From Pseudisothecium myosuroides (Eukaryota; Streptophyta; Bryopsida; Hypnales; Lembophyllaceae), in contig OX637287.1 of the NCBI GenBank assembly GCA_951799445.1, positions 34,118,224 to 34,182,223 on the forward strand: 64,000 nucleotides of DNA. Reading direction: 5' to 3'. A program made the translations under genes and the position numbers. The notes under the pieces were generated by a model. That model saw only the letters and a list, made by a program, of their open reading frames with translations, was not told where the DNA came from and searched no databases. Shown here piece after piece: positions 47,620 to 60,298 of this stretch; position 1 is the stretch's first letter, and every line of letters starts with the position of its first letter.

Positions 47620-50050
47620 TGCGCTCTCAAGTGAAGTGCGGGAGCTCCCTAATAGCACCTGGCCTTGGCCTTGCCTGCCCTGGCGTGCTATAAAGGCGCC
47701 CCCTCCCCTTCCCTTGCGTCTCACTCCACTCCTCCTTGCCTGGCCTAGCTCCTCCGACTGCACTCCTGGGCGCGCAAGCTCCGCGGCCATTCTAGCTCGT
47801 AGGAAGCTCAATGGATTGTTTAGATTGCTTGTGTAATGACTTGCTTTGCGGCAATCAGTTCATACCAGTGCAACTCCGAACCAGTCCGTGTACAAAGCTA
47901 GCTAGCTAGCTACTCGGACGGACTTCACTGGGACTGTCTTTCAGTTTATTTGTGCGTGTGCGAGGTTGATTAGTGATAGAAACGCCTGTACGTCGATCTA
48001 GAATCGTTTTACTCTGGAGTTTGATCTGCAATTGCCATAGAGAGTCGTGGTCGTGGTCCTGGTCTTGACGGTCTAGTGCTTTTCGAAGGTAGTATGTACT
48101 TGTAATCGAACTGAAATGCCTGCGATCCTAGAAGTTAGAGTCTCCGGAGTGTGGAAACACAACCACCACTTGATCCTCGAGGGATGGACGGATGGATGGT
48201 TGGAAGTGCACGAGATGGTTCCCGTTGCGAAGAGATTTGGAGATGGATCGGTGGTCGGCAGGAGTGTGTGTCCACTTATAGCCTCTGTCTGTGTCTCTTC
48301 CTGCCTCTCACTAGCTTCATCCCTTCCTGCCTGATGGTGAGCGCAGTCTGGGAGGGAAGGAGCTATTGGTGGCCAGGAATAGCGCTCGACGGACTGGCTC
48401 TGGATACCATCTTACAACACTTGATTTCTTTCACGACATATGTTGTGGAGTTGTGACTGAGGTAAAAATCTGATCCCTGCAACCTATTCCTGCCTCTCAC
48501 TAGCTTCATCCCTCGTCGTCTCAAGCCACGGCGACCAGGGAAGGAGCTACTGACGAGCAGGGACAGCTTGCTTGCACCCTGCGATCATTTGTAGTGCCTT
48601 CTGAATCTTGTTTGCAACCGTCCTGTGCAGCGTCCGATCACTCACCGTGTGTTGCAGAACAGGTTGTGTGAAATCCTCGACTCGGAATAAGGTAGCGGCT
48701 CCGTTGACCATTCAGTACATTAGACCATGCATGTGAGCTTTGATGTGTGCGAAGTGTGAAAATACTTCATCTATGGACATATAGTTATTTGCAATTGATT
48801 TTTAGCTCGACACAAAGTAAACGTGCAAAATTTGAAGATTGTTGTAGGAAAAGGTTCAAAGTTCTCATGTATGGTGACTGGAAGGTCTCCCTCACTGTAT
48901 GGTGAATGGGAACTTTACATAAGTGGTTGTCGCGTAATTCTGTTTTCTGGTTACGAGACCGGGTCATGAAAGATTCAGGAAACTGACAACATTGGCAAAG
49001 TCCTTGGATGTTATTTGAGTGGACCTCGCGCTGGGCGTTGCTGCCTGGCAATGTTTTTTCGTACTAACGGATTGTTGTCGAAGTTGCTGCACGCATGTTA
49101 CTTCCATCTGTTAGTAAGTACTGTTGGAAGTTGGAGGGCGCAAGCCGTGCAGATTCTGAAAGCGTCAGTGAAGCTGTTACAGAAAGGTGTGCGCTTCGCT
49201 ACCCCCCAAAAAACAGCTTTCACACAGCGTGATTAACTCTGGATCCCGGAAATGCCAATTCCTGTTGACCATGTTTCCAACAGCCAGGGAAGATTGGTGT
49301 GTCTCTGAGCCGTCTTTCCTAGTGCAAAATCATCTGGGAACCTTTGGATATTCTCGTGGATAATCTCCCTGTGTTACTGATAGATTATCTACAGTACAAT
49401 CGTGTGAGTTGTTACAACATCTGAGCATTTTGTTGAAATAAAGCACAGTTTCCACATATTGCATCCCTTATTCCCTGTGTAAAAAGTATACTCTTTGGAT
49501 CCATGATCCCACAAATTGCGGTGTAAGGTGGTTGTGTATGTAATCAAATGCTTTGATTTGTAACTGCCAATCTAATGAGAGACGGAGGAGAATCTAGAGG
49601 CAGGAATGGTGGACTTCAACGATGCCTGACACAGATAGTCTATCTGCACGTACCTGTCTGGGATGCCTGAAACGCCCTCAAGAGCCACTGTGCAGCACAC
49701 ATGAAGGACTCACTCCGATCCTGCGTTGGAAAGTGAGGTCTGACAATTTTTAGGTTTGGAAGCTTGTTATCGGTGCCGGTTTATTGCATTTGCTGAGTCT
49801 GCAGTACTCTGCACTGATTGAATGTACCTTATCACCACTCTCTTGGCGGAGATGAAAGTACGAGCTGGTAGGAGGCTGCGAGCTCCGTCAATTGTACTCA
49901 AAACTGTGTACATTCCTAAATTTCCGTTGTTCAATTTGTTGCAAGGAAAATTGGTGGACTGTACTATGGACTTTGAATTGAAACAAATTGCAGCGCAAAT
50001 AAAGTGAAAGATTTGAACTCTGTGTATTTCAGTATCGTACTATATTTTAG
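47620..50050 (+). other. putative transcription unit without a recognisable protein
   Basis: The GC content rises sharply at 47620 and falls again after about 50040. A promoter-like TATA and initiator pair sits at the left end, and AATAAA signals are at 49437-49442 and 49998-50003. The longest frame is 101 codons (48151-48456), with no domain and overlapped by other frames. A block of about 90 bp is directly duplicated inside (48301-48395 and 48488-48577, CCTGCCTCTCACTAGCTTCA ... GGGAAGGAGCTA). This could be a long non-coding RNA gene, a gene split into short exons I cannot join, or a gene remnant. Confidence 0.4.
47689..47725 (+). promoter_or_regulatory. TATA box and initiator-like core promoter
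   Basis: TATAAAGG at 47689-47696 lies in GC-rich DNA. A pyrimidine-rich tract follows with CTCACTCC, whose A (47723) is 34 bases downstream of the first T of the TATA box, which is normal spacing for a start site. This supports plus-strand transcription into the GC-rich island. Confidence 0.5.
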
Positions 50051-50085
50051 TGTAAGAGCATCTTCAATGCAACTTTTTAGTTTTT

Positions 50086-50310
50086 ACATTTGAATAGTGA
50101 AATGAGGTTGCCCCTCAGTAATTTCGCAACGTTTGACACTATATAATATTTACTGTTACTATACAAGAATGCACTACTTTTGAAGTAGGTATTGTTGTAA
50201 TTGGGACTCGTGAACCTCCATATGTACAAATGAAAATATCTATAGAAATATTTGTTGACTTTGATAGTTTGTAAAGTAACTTTCTTGAGGTAAGGCAACC
50301 TAATTGTTTA
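50086..50310. mobile_element. AGGTTGCC-type MITE, second copy
   Basis: The left end is AATAGTGAAATGAGGTTGCC; GGCAACCTAATTG lies near the right end. It is related to 33068-33305 over both ends, with ACACTATATA in the left half. It lies just past the last AATAAA of the putative transcription unit. The preceding GAGCATCTTCAATGC (50057) resembles a common plant MITE end, but I found no partner for it. Confidence 0.58.
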
Positions 50311-50849
50311 CAGCATCGCCACTTAGGCACGCACAAACTGATGTGCTAGACCAGTTAGCGTGAGCCCTTGAGTGGTCACGAGTGGTAGGTGAAGTACAAA
50401 CCCCCAACCATCATGCATTGTGATCCTACTTCAAAACTTTTGACTCCACCACTCTACTATTTTCTAGGTCAAGTGTTAGCTTATTTGGCTTTTGCACTAG
50501 CTGCTTAGTCGTGTTGTTCACCACATGTTCCAAAAACTAAATCTATCAAAGTCATACTCAAACAAAGTCTGACAACAAGATTCTCCACAATTTACGGCCT
50601 TGAGTCATTGGAGAGGTTCACTATTGTTGAATGTTCGGGTGCATTTTTTAAATGGCCATTCTAGAAGTTGCCTTTGCAAGAGTGACAGTGGAGAGTAAAA
50701 AGTTGCAAGGGCCCGCCCAGAGCTATTGAAATGCTTCCAACATCCTTGGGAGGCCATGCTTTTAGGCAACCTAATGTCATATTCTAGTGTTAGAAAACTT
50801 GATCCATTGACGTACTTTAGGTTAATTGTATAAGGTAGTAATGGAGATG
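50311..50849. other. intergenic DNA, no gene seen
   Basis: No gene, RNA or repeat end recognised. Confidence 0.5.
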
Positions 50850-51781
50850 TTAACCCCTAAAGGACCAGCTTGCTATTTTTAGCAACATAGCGATTTTGGG
50901 TAGGTACGTGTGACTACAGATTTTCATATTTTAAGATGAAATTTTAATAGAAGGTGGGGACGAGGAATATCTTTCACGTGCACTAAATTTCATGACATTT
51001 CAAAATAGGAGTCAAAAGTTATGGCCTAATATATTACTTTTTTCACTGGGCGAGCAGTCCGGGCAGATCTGAAAAAATCACTTTTTTCAAAAATAAAAAT
51101 TTGAACTTGGTTTTCTAGAAGTATATATACATGGAAAGCTTTAAATCATTCCATTTCGACCAATGAGTAAAAAGTTATGAGGTTTTTTAGTTTGCGGGCA
51201 GTTACGGATTCTCTACTCTGAAATAAACTTTGAAGTTGTTTATTTAACTCACTTTTTAATATTTTTTGAAAAAAATAAATCATAGGATTTAGGTTGTTTA
51301 TTACAACATTACCACCCTTGGGATTGACATTTTTCAATTCCATAATTAAATTCTTAACAATTTAGTATTTTGGATCATTTTCTACTTCTTTTTATTTACT
51401 ATTTTTTTTGTATATGTTGTACAATTCCAAATGATTTGAAAATTTTTAAGCATGTAGCCAACTTGTTTAGGAAAAATAATTCAAAGAATCACCACCATTT
51501 TGGACATTTTTTCATACAAATGTGACCTTGTGAAGTGCAGCTGGCCTGTTTTTCGCAGGAACAAAAAAAGGATTTTTGCCAATTCAAATGCTAATATCTT
51601 CCAATCCGCATAGTGGAAAATTTTGAAATTTTTTCCACATCTTCTAAAACTAGTTTACTATAAGATCCTATGATTATATGTGTCAAAAAAGTGTTTTTTT
51701 CAGAAAAATTGTACTTGTACTAAAAATGGCAATTTTTGATTGTTTTTGGTGAAAACATAGTCATGGAACTTTAGAGGTTAA
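50850..51781. mobile_element. TTAA element N (932 bp)
   Basis: TTAA at 50850-50853 and 51778-51781; ends TTAACCCCTAAAGGACCAGC and TTAACCTCTAAAGTTCCATG. Same subfamily and orientation as L, with the AGCAACATAGCGATTTTGGG subterminal block. AGTCAAAAGTTATGGCC and GTAAAAAGTTATGAGG are paired about 160 bases apart. Non-coding. Confidence 0.88.
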
Positions 51782-52851
51782 ATGAAATCTTCCATTGGAA
51801 GTATAATTTGCTGTAGTTAACTATTGTGTATTGTGTATTGTAGTGTTCGCCATGACCTTTGCCAACCCATATTACAGAAAAATAGTGAATCAATTTAAAT
51901 GGTTTAAGAAAACATTCATTTCCACCCAATAAATAGTTGAGCTTTTAGAGTTGAAAAGAATGTTTTCATTGATATTATGGAATAAATATTCGATTAGCAA
52001 TAATATGAAAAATTATATTTATAAAAGTATGTATTAATTTTCCAATAAAGCTTAGCAAAGTAATAAAATAATGATATATTTGGAAGATAAACAATTGATC
52101 AATGTATTATTAGTAATATTCAATAGGATATATGATATATATACATTAGGGGAAGAATGGGGCCTGAAAGAGGCCCCTTCCCCTTCAAAACCTCAAAAAG
52201 GCCCAAATCAGCAGTCAACGAGATTAATTAATTAATTTTTTAAAAATTGAAAAATTGAAAAATAATTATTATTTTGAAGGAAAAAAAAACTCAATTTTTT
52301 AAAATAAAATGTTAATATTTAATTATATTTAAATCAGTAGTCCGATGTGGTCTAATTATGTTTAAATCAGTAGTCCGATGTGGCCGATCATCGTCCACCT
52401 AGGATTTTATTTTTATTTTTATTTATTTTTTGAAAATAGTTTATTTATACTTGATCTTCGTGGCATGTGGTATTCCAGGTCAAATCCGCATCTGTTTTTT
52501 TGTTTTTGTTTTATTTTTTATTTTTAAAATTTTGAAGAAAAAAAATTCAGTAGGAACACTGGTTCAGAAGTCGCGGCCACTTGCAGGCCTCATTTTGCTC
52601 CTAATGACATTGTTCACCTAAAGTGGAAGAATTACTTAAGAGATAAATCAAAATTTGACAAAACTCTTGTAAATAAGAATGTGAGTCATCATATGCTTGG
52701 TTAGATCTATTTCATACAATGAGATAAATTTCATAACTTTTAATCATATTCTTTTATTTTTTTATATATAGCTAAAGTAAAAAGATTCTAAATTATTTTT
52801 TTGCCAAACTGTTGATGACAAGGAAATCACAAAGAAATATTGAAGAATAGC
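51782..52851. other. AT-rich intergenic DNA, no gene seen
   Basis: No gene. A 30-base segment (AAATCAGTAGTCCGATGTGG) is directly repeated at about 52331 and 52363. Confidence 0.5.
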
Positions 52852-53620
<769 letters not shown>

Positions 53621-53942
53621 TAATTGATGCTAAAATCAAAGAGATCAAAAGTCAAACAAGTAATAGCAAGAGTTGTAAGAAGTTTGTTGAAGAGGTTGTA
53701 CAAAAAGATTGCAAAAAAGTTGCGAGCGATTGTTCAAAAAGTTTGGAGAGTTGTACAAGGAAGTGGTACAAAAAGATTGCAAGAGATTGCACAGAAGGTT
53801 GTAAAATTTGCACAAGATAGTGTATTATATAAAGAAGAGCATGAAGCAAATTAGCTAGAAGGCTCCAAGACTTGTTCCCCTCATCTTGCCTTCAATATAT
53901 ATTATCACTATGTAAAAGTTTCTTCAAAAAAAATTGGAAGCA

Positions 53943-54590
53943 TTAACCTCTAAATGCCCAAGGCCTTTTTTGAGCTTTTAGGAATTTATACTAAATTGAA
54001 CAAAAAGCCAACATTTTGATAAGTTGTACTACTTTATTTTAAATTGTAACCGTACAAATTCAAACTAGACATGTTTGAGATCACATAGGAAAAGAAAACA
54101 CAACAATATCACTTATGGACTTATAATGTTTGATCACAAGAATGTTAAAACTGAGAAAGTGATTTGAAGTCTTTCAATCCTCTTTTCACATTTCAAATCT
54201 AAAAAGTTGATCTCCAAAAAAATATGAGGCTAAAGGGCCTAACATGCATAACCCCAATCAATTTATGGCTTCTCAAAAACTACTCTACAATTTTTTTAAA
54301 TGAATTTCTAATGTGGTTTTTCCTCCAAGATCTAGTGTATTTGAGGCTCATTTCCAAGAGCCCTCAACACTACAGAACGTCAAGATTGCAATGGGTATCC
54401 TTACACAAAATCTTGAATAGAAAAACAATAATCAAACATTTTTAAAATCAGATTTTTGATGCTAAAACTAGACTTCAAAAAGAATTTTTCAAAAATAGAA
54501 ACTTCTAAAAATAGAAAATTGGATAGGTTTTAATTAACTTCAAATTATTGTCAATACACAAATTGGGTGCCTTGGGCATTTAGGGGCTAA
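53943..54590. mobile_element. TTAA element S (648 bp)
   Basis: Ends TTAACCTCTAAATGCCCAAG and, from the right, TTAGCCCCTAAATGCCCAAG (TTAA decayed to CTAA at 54587-54590). The match continues GGC/GCA. The interior is unlike the 920-bp subfamily. Non-coding. Confidence 0.82.
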
Positions 54591-56394
54591 GAGATCTTAG
54601 GGGGTCTCAAAGTGACTTCAAGCACCCACGTGTTTAGTTTCAAAGAACCACTTGAAGGTTCAAGTAGCCACAAAAATAATATAGGAGTCTTAGAAGATAC
54701 TAGAAGGATATATTTAGTTTTTAGAGGAGCCATTTGACCCCAATAAACTCTTATAGAGGTACTAGGAGAAATTATCTAAGATAATGGAGGATGTATATTT
54801 GAGACAAGAACTATGTGCTTTTGATTTTTTTTGACAATATTAAAAACAAAGTTCAAAATAAAATGATTCAAGGCTTTCTATGTACATATATGTGTGTGTC
54901 TCTCTTCTCTTTTTTTTTTTTTTTTTTTTCTTCTTCTTCTTCTTCTTCGGCAATTAATCTTGTATTAGTTTTCATGATTTAAGTCAATCCCATATTGTGA
55001 ATATTAAAAATTGCCAAGTGAAGGCAAGCTAGGTCCTTATGCCTCTGGGAAATGGTTAAAAATGATTTTTAATCTATAATCCCTTCTACTATTTGAATGC
55101 CCTAATATCTTTACACATATATCCACTTTTAATTTTAATTTTAAAGTTTTTGATGGCTCTCTAATTATTTTATGGAGTAGCATTTCAAATACCACAATTA
55201 TTTAAACATGCCATCATTATTTAATTTGGAGTAGGGAACTTTTTTCTATGAGAATTCCCTCCATAGATTTGTAAACCTATTCATTAATTTAATTTTGCTA
55301 TGGCCCAGTTTCACACTAAACCTATTATGGGTTGGCCAAATAGGTTTAATCAGGCCTCATGGTATGATATACCACCCACCCCACCCACTATGGGTACGGC
55401 TTTAAATTAAAATCATGCCACCACTATGGCAGGTGGATAACCAACTACCCCATTATGATTTTTTTGAAATCTTTCCCTCCAATTTTGTGAGCATGAAATA
55501 GCCGCCCGCTCGCAATGTCTCACATCTTTGAGCTTTGGCTGTGGCGGTTTGCTTTGATGTGGAGCTTTTTGTGTGACGACTCTTGAGCTTCCTGAGAATG
55601 GCAAAGGTCTTTTTTTGCTTGTTTGTTGTGATTTTGAGTTAGTTATTTGCTGTGACTTTGATGCTTTCTGCCACATGACCTGCCTTACTAGTTCTTGTTT
55701 TTGGTGTAATGGATTTGTGATATAGATAGCAATTGGCTGTAGCTGAAGACACCTCGTGCATCCTCACTGACTTAACATTGGTTTGGTTTGTATTTTGGAA
55801 CGGGCACAGGTGAGGCTCAGCCTTCAAATCCTATTTTTCTAATTTGGAATTGGTGCAAGATTCTACTTTCAAGCACATGGACTTGGGTTCTTTTTCTTGT
55901 AATTGAAACTTATGAATAGACATGGATGGCACGTTTGATAGTCTCTCGACTTGTAGTTACCCAACATTTTGTTTGGTAGTATTGAGTTTGATACTATGGT
56001 TCACCCAAAACTATATCTTATGTTGATGTAAAGTGATGTGACTTACAATTGAGCATAAAGTTAGGTTTTGACAAAAGTGAAGCCCTGTTTCAGGGATGTT
56101 TCAGTCTTAGTCTCTTCTCTCTCTCTATATATATACTATTTTTTAAAATAAATTTCTCAGAAATGTACTAGAAGAAAAACATGTCCGCTTGAACCAGCAA
56201 TATGCAACTAAGTGTCCTATACAACTATCCTATGACTACAATCCTCTCTATTTGCACCAAGGCTTACTTCATTGTTTTGCGCCATTGTTTTACATCATCA
56301 GCACATTGTTCTAGTCACAAAATAGTTGTAAAATGAAGTGTTATATATTGTTTTAGTCGCAACAGTTGCAAAGCAATCGTAGAATGAAGTATAA
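54591..56394. other. intergenic DNA, no gene seen
   Basis: No gene recognised. A long T run followed by (CTT)n repeats lies at about 54901-54948. The minus-strand frames at 55413-55827 have no identifiable domain. Confidence 0.45.
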
Positions 56395-56591
56395 GATCAC
56401 TACAAGAGAAAGGGGTGTTTTAAGTATTGTCCTAGACATCACTTTGAGAATAAGTAACGTCTTTTAAGTAAGTTTTTAAGTAAAATTTTACTAAAAAGAC
56501 AATATTTTTAGTTAAATTTTACTTGAAAACTTACTTAAAAGACGTGATGTCTAGGACACTACTTAAAACACCCCTTTCTCTTGTAGTGGAT
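56395..56591. mobile_element. CACTA-type MITE, 191 bp, GAT target duplication
   Basis: The inverted ends CACTACAAGAGAAAGGGGTG (56398) and its inverse ending CTCTTGTAGTG (56588) fit the CACTACAA termini of plant CACTA (En/Spm) transposons. GAT lies directly on both sides (56395-56397, 56589-56591), the 3-bp duplication expected of the superfamily. The whole element is a near palindrome (ACTTAAAAGACGT and inverse inside), so it is non-autonomous. Confidence 0.92.
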
Positions 56592-57910
56592 TACAAGAGT
56601 TGTACTTGAGTTCAAATTTAGAATGAATGTGAGCTGTTTTCTACCCAATATTCATCTCAGTTGTCAATGTGAAGAAGTCTACACTCTGTAGAATCCAACG
56701 AGTCGATCTTTAGTCACAAAAAACAACTAGAAAATGACTAGGAAACGACTGCAACTAGAAATTGATAGTAGTTGGATCCTAGTTGTTTTGTAGTTGCATC
56801 CTAGTTGTATCCTAGTTGTATCCTAGTCGTTTTGTAATTATTTCCCAATTGTCTTATATCAATTGTCCCATATCAATTGTCAACAGTACCATTAGGTTTG
56901 ACTTATAAGACTTGTAAGTTGCTGTACTGTTAAGTAATGGATTCCATTATTTAATAGAATTCTAAGATTTCTATAATTTATAGATTTCTACAATTTGTAG
57001 ATTCCTACAATGTGTAGATTTTTACATTTTGTAGATTCCAATATTTCTTGGATTTCTATAAGTAGTAGAAATCTAAAAATATTTGAAATCCAAGAAATTT
57101 TAAAACTTGTGAAATTATTAAACCATTGAAATCTATTAAATACCAATATTTGAATTTATGACATCTAAAAAAAGAACTAGATTTGAAATTTTAAAATCTA
57201 CAAATCATTGAGATTAGAATTTCAAAATCTACAAATTCTACAAGTTACAAACTAGTCGCAAATGAGTCAAAGATGAATCGCAATGAAGTCACAAACAAGT
57301 CTCAATGACAATGAAGTCACAAACAAATTGCAATTGAGTCACAAACAAATTGCAAATAAGTCACAAACAAGTCGCAATGGAGTCACAAATGGATCACACA
57401 AGTAAATACCATATCAACAACCTCGTCAGAAGAGTTCATCGATGAAGTTCCAAGTAGGATGTCAAGTTCTTAGGGTTTTGCGACTACAAATGCGCATGCG
57501 ACTTGTCCACTGCAATTGCAGGTCTCCAAATTATCACCAGTCGCAAATGGGTTACACAATTCAAAACAAGTTGCTCTTTGTAATCGCAAAACCCCTCATT
57601 TTCTTCTAGTGAGGGCAATATTTTTTCCATTGCTTGAACTACAAGAGAAATCGGACCCCTCCCCCCAAAAAACACTTATAACATTTGCAATTTATATCGG
57701 AATTAAACTAATGCATAGTTCATTATGGTGAAGATGTATATTATTACAATTCAAGTATTGAAGAAAGCATGACTATCATAAAAATATTAAACTAGCCTTT
57801 GCTAGCAAAATATGCTCAAGAACTATATTTGTAAGGTTACAACAAGAGGGTTGCTATTTTGTGAATATAGGAATATGAACCCATGAGCCTAAATGACTAT
57901 ACGTCTATGT
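56592..57910. other. intergenic DNA with short tandem repeats
   Basis: No gene. GTAGTTG(G/C)ATCCTAGTTGT-type units lie at about 56770-56840. AAGTCACAAACAAATTGCAA-type units of about 24 bp lie at 57240-57395. AGATTTCTACAAT-type units lie at 56955-57070. Confidence 0.55.
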
Positions 57911-58899
57911 TATAAGTGTCTATATTATAGAACCCTTCTATGATTATAGTGTAATTATATTATAGATACCTATATTATAGGTATTTATATTATAAGCACT
58001 TTCATTGGTTGTAGGATATCTGCTCATATATATATATGTTCAAGGCTCACATGCTTGCATTGTCATTATCACACACCAGCACCGTTAATCTCAAAAATGA
58101 TAGACTACAGAAAACAACCATTTTAAACATGTTTTGCATAAAAAGAAGAGTTATTGTTGATAGGGCTTGGCTCTTTTTAATGCTGTTATTTGTTTTCAAC
58201 TTTGAAAATTTGTATTTTAAAAATTTGTGTAATTCAAAATTCAAAATTCATAAAGTTAATATTTTATCAAGTATTACAAATTCAATTGGTTTCTTGGAAG
58301 TTGGTTTGACTTATTAGTTGGTTGTGAAACATGTGGTTTATAAAGTTTCCACCTCTTTAAAATTCTTGCTTTAAATGATATTAAACGTAAAGGTAAAAAG
58401 AAATGAGATATTGATTTCAAAAATCATAAAGATGTATTGTAATGTTTGGCATAAGACATTCAAATAAAAGTTGTACACTACAATCGATAGTCTATAATTG
58501 TAAAAAGAAATATACCATTATATCAACTAATTATTATTAGTCATTGCATTATATTTTAGAAACAAAATTAAATTTATGAACAAATTATAAATAAATGATA
58601 TTTCAATTATAAAAAATTAAGAATAAATAAAATTTTAGCAATACAAAGATCATTTTATAGGCTTGTACGTAAAAAGAGTGATGGCCATCTAATACCAATA
58701 GTTAGAAAACTTGAACAATGACTACTTCAAAATTTTAACAAAGTTTGATAGGGTCACTACCAATATTCTTTTTTACCTTGCACTAGAGGTGTTTCAATCA
58801 TCCAATGTCTAAATCTACATTTTTTTGGGGTCTATTTTGTGTGATTTTACAATGTACTTCCATTGACACTATATATTATCGCATTCCAGTTCCCTATGA
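57911..58899. other. intergenic DNA, no gene seen
   Basis: Begins with the dispersed repeat shared with 44715-44830. The 93-codon frame at 58036 has no recognisable domain. Confidence 0.45.
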
Positions 58900-59127
58900 T
58901 TAATCCTTAAATGCCGATGGAGACATTTTTGCCAATGGATGACAAAAAATCCTTCTATGGAGGACAAAAGAGCAACTACTCATCCTCGGAATATTGTTGT
59001 AAAAAGGGGAGATCTCTTACAATAGTTTGACTTTCAATGAATAAATTTGAATTTTTTTGAACCAATAATTCACATGGTATCAAAAGGGATGATTTCTACG
59101 ATCACCATCCTGTCTTTCACAGATTAA
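58900..59127. mobile_element. TTAA element Q (228 bp, MITE-sized)
   Basis: TTAA at 58900-58903 and 59124-59127; ends TTAATCCTTAAATGCCGATG and TTAATCTGTGAAAGACAGGA. The interior matches the right 210 bases of element P (CTACTCATCCTCG, AATTCACATGGTA), so Q is an internally deleted relative of P. Confidence 0.65.
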
Positions 59128-59279
59128 GAAGTTTATTTTTTATTTTTTATTTTTATTTAAGTTTTGGTTACTCTTAGAAGACATTGATGAAACTTCTATA
59201 ATTGCACATTTCCAATTTAGCTATAAAATCAAGTTATAAAAACATTTACTTGGACAACTTCTACATATTAATTGTAAGC

Positions 59280-60051
59280 TTAATCCTTGAAGGATATAGC
59301 CCCTTATGACCAAGGTAGTCACCAAAATGCTCCAATGATTGAACCAATAGGTGCATTCTTTGTTTCTACAACCTATACCCTAAGTTTGTTTGTTTGTTTG
59401 TTTGTTATGTTGAGATCTCCCAAACCGTGTGTCCCGTGGTAGCATGCTTGATATCGTCAGAAAGTCCTTGGCGAGGAAGGGTACACAGGCTTTGTTTTGG
59501 TGGCGTTTGGACCCACGATGTGAAAGTTATGGATTTTTGAATTATTTTCTATTCTAAAAAATAAAATAAAAACTTTTACTTTTGTTTGGCTGTGGCAATG
59601 GTACAGGACACATAGGGCACATCGGCACATGGTTTTTATTTATTTATTTTTGGTTTTAAAAATGATTTTTACTTTTGTTTTGATTGTGGCAATGACACAA
59701 GGCACACTATTATTACTTTACCACATAATATGTCCTTCACAATCTATACCTTAAGTTTGTTTGTTTGTTTGTTTGTTTGTTTTGATATTTTATTCATTAC
59801 ATTGAGATTTCTCAAACCGTGTGTCCCCTGAGCGCATACTTGGTACCTTCGGAAAGCCCTTAGCAAGGAGGGGTGCACGGGCTTTGTTTCGTGGCATTCA
59901 GGCCTACGATTAAAAAGTTATTAAATTTCAAGTTTTTATGAATAAAAGAATAAAAAATTAACTTTTAATTATACATTTTGGCTTTGGCAATGGCACAAGG
60001 CACACTAGTGATCCATCGGGCACTTTTGGTCCTCAACATCCTTTGGGTTAA
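59280..60051. mobile_element. TTAA element T (772 bp) with internal duplication
   Basis: The left end is TTAATCCTTGAAGGATATAG; a weaker right end read inward is TTAACCCAAAGGATG (TTAA 60048-60051). It is related to element J. It contains two tandem copies of about 360 bp (GTTT run, CTCAAACCGTGTGTCCC, AGCAAGGA(G/A)GGGT, GGCTTTGTTT), near 59385 and 59745. It lies about 250 bp past the stop codon of the dehydrogenase gene and may touch its 3' region. Confidence 0.6.
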
Positions 60052-60298
60052 ACACATGTGAAAAGTTCATTTGTCACCCAAAGTAGGGCCATTAGAAAGG
60101 GTTGAGAGTATTTTTGAACCCTTTCAAAGATAGCTCCATATTTTCCATAGCAAATTATCAAACGCAACACTTGGCATAGGAAACATTTGGCATAGGAGAC
60201 TACTTCACATCACCTCACCTTCAAGTGTGTTTATGAATTACAAATTGTGCCAATAATTACATCTGTAAGTGATCTATGCAAATGCTATATACTAAATG

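Noticed and set aside
47138..47620. 160-codon minus-strand frame
   Set aside because: It crosses the boundary of the LINE fragment and its target duplication and has no domain. At most it contains a piece of a LINE C-terminus.
53624..53854. 76-codon basic frame with an amphipathic look
   Set aside because: It arises from imperfect repeats of GATTGCA/AAAAAGTT-type sequence, and there is an equally open frame on the other strand.
57240..57395. CRISPR-like array
   Set aside because: The 24-bp units are contiguous imperfect tandem repeats with no spacers, in a eukaryotic context.
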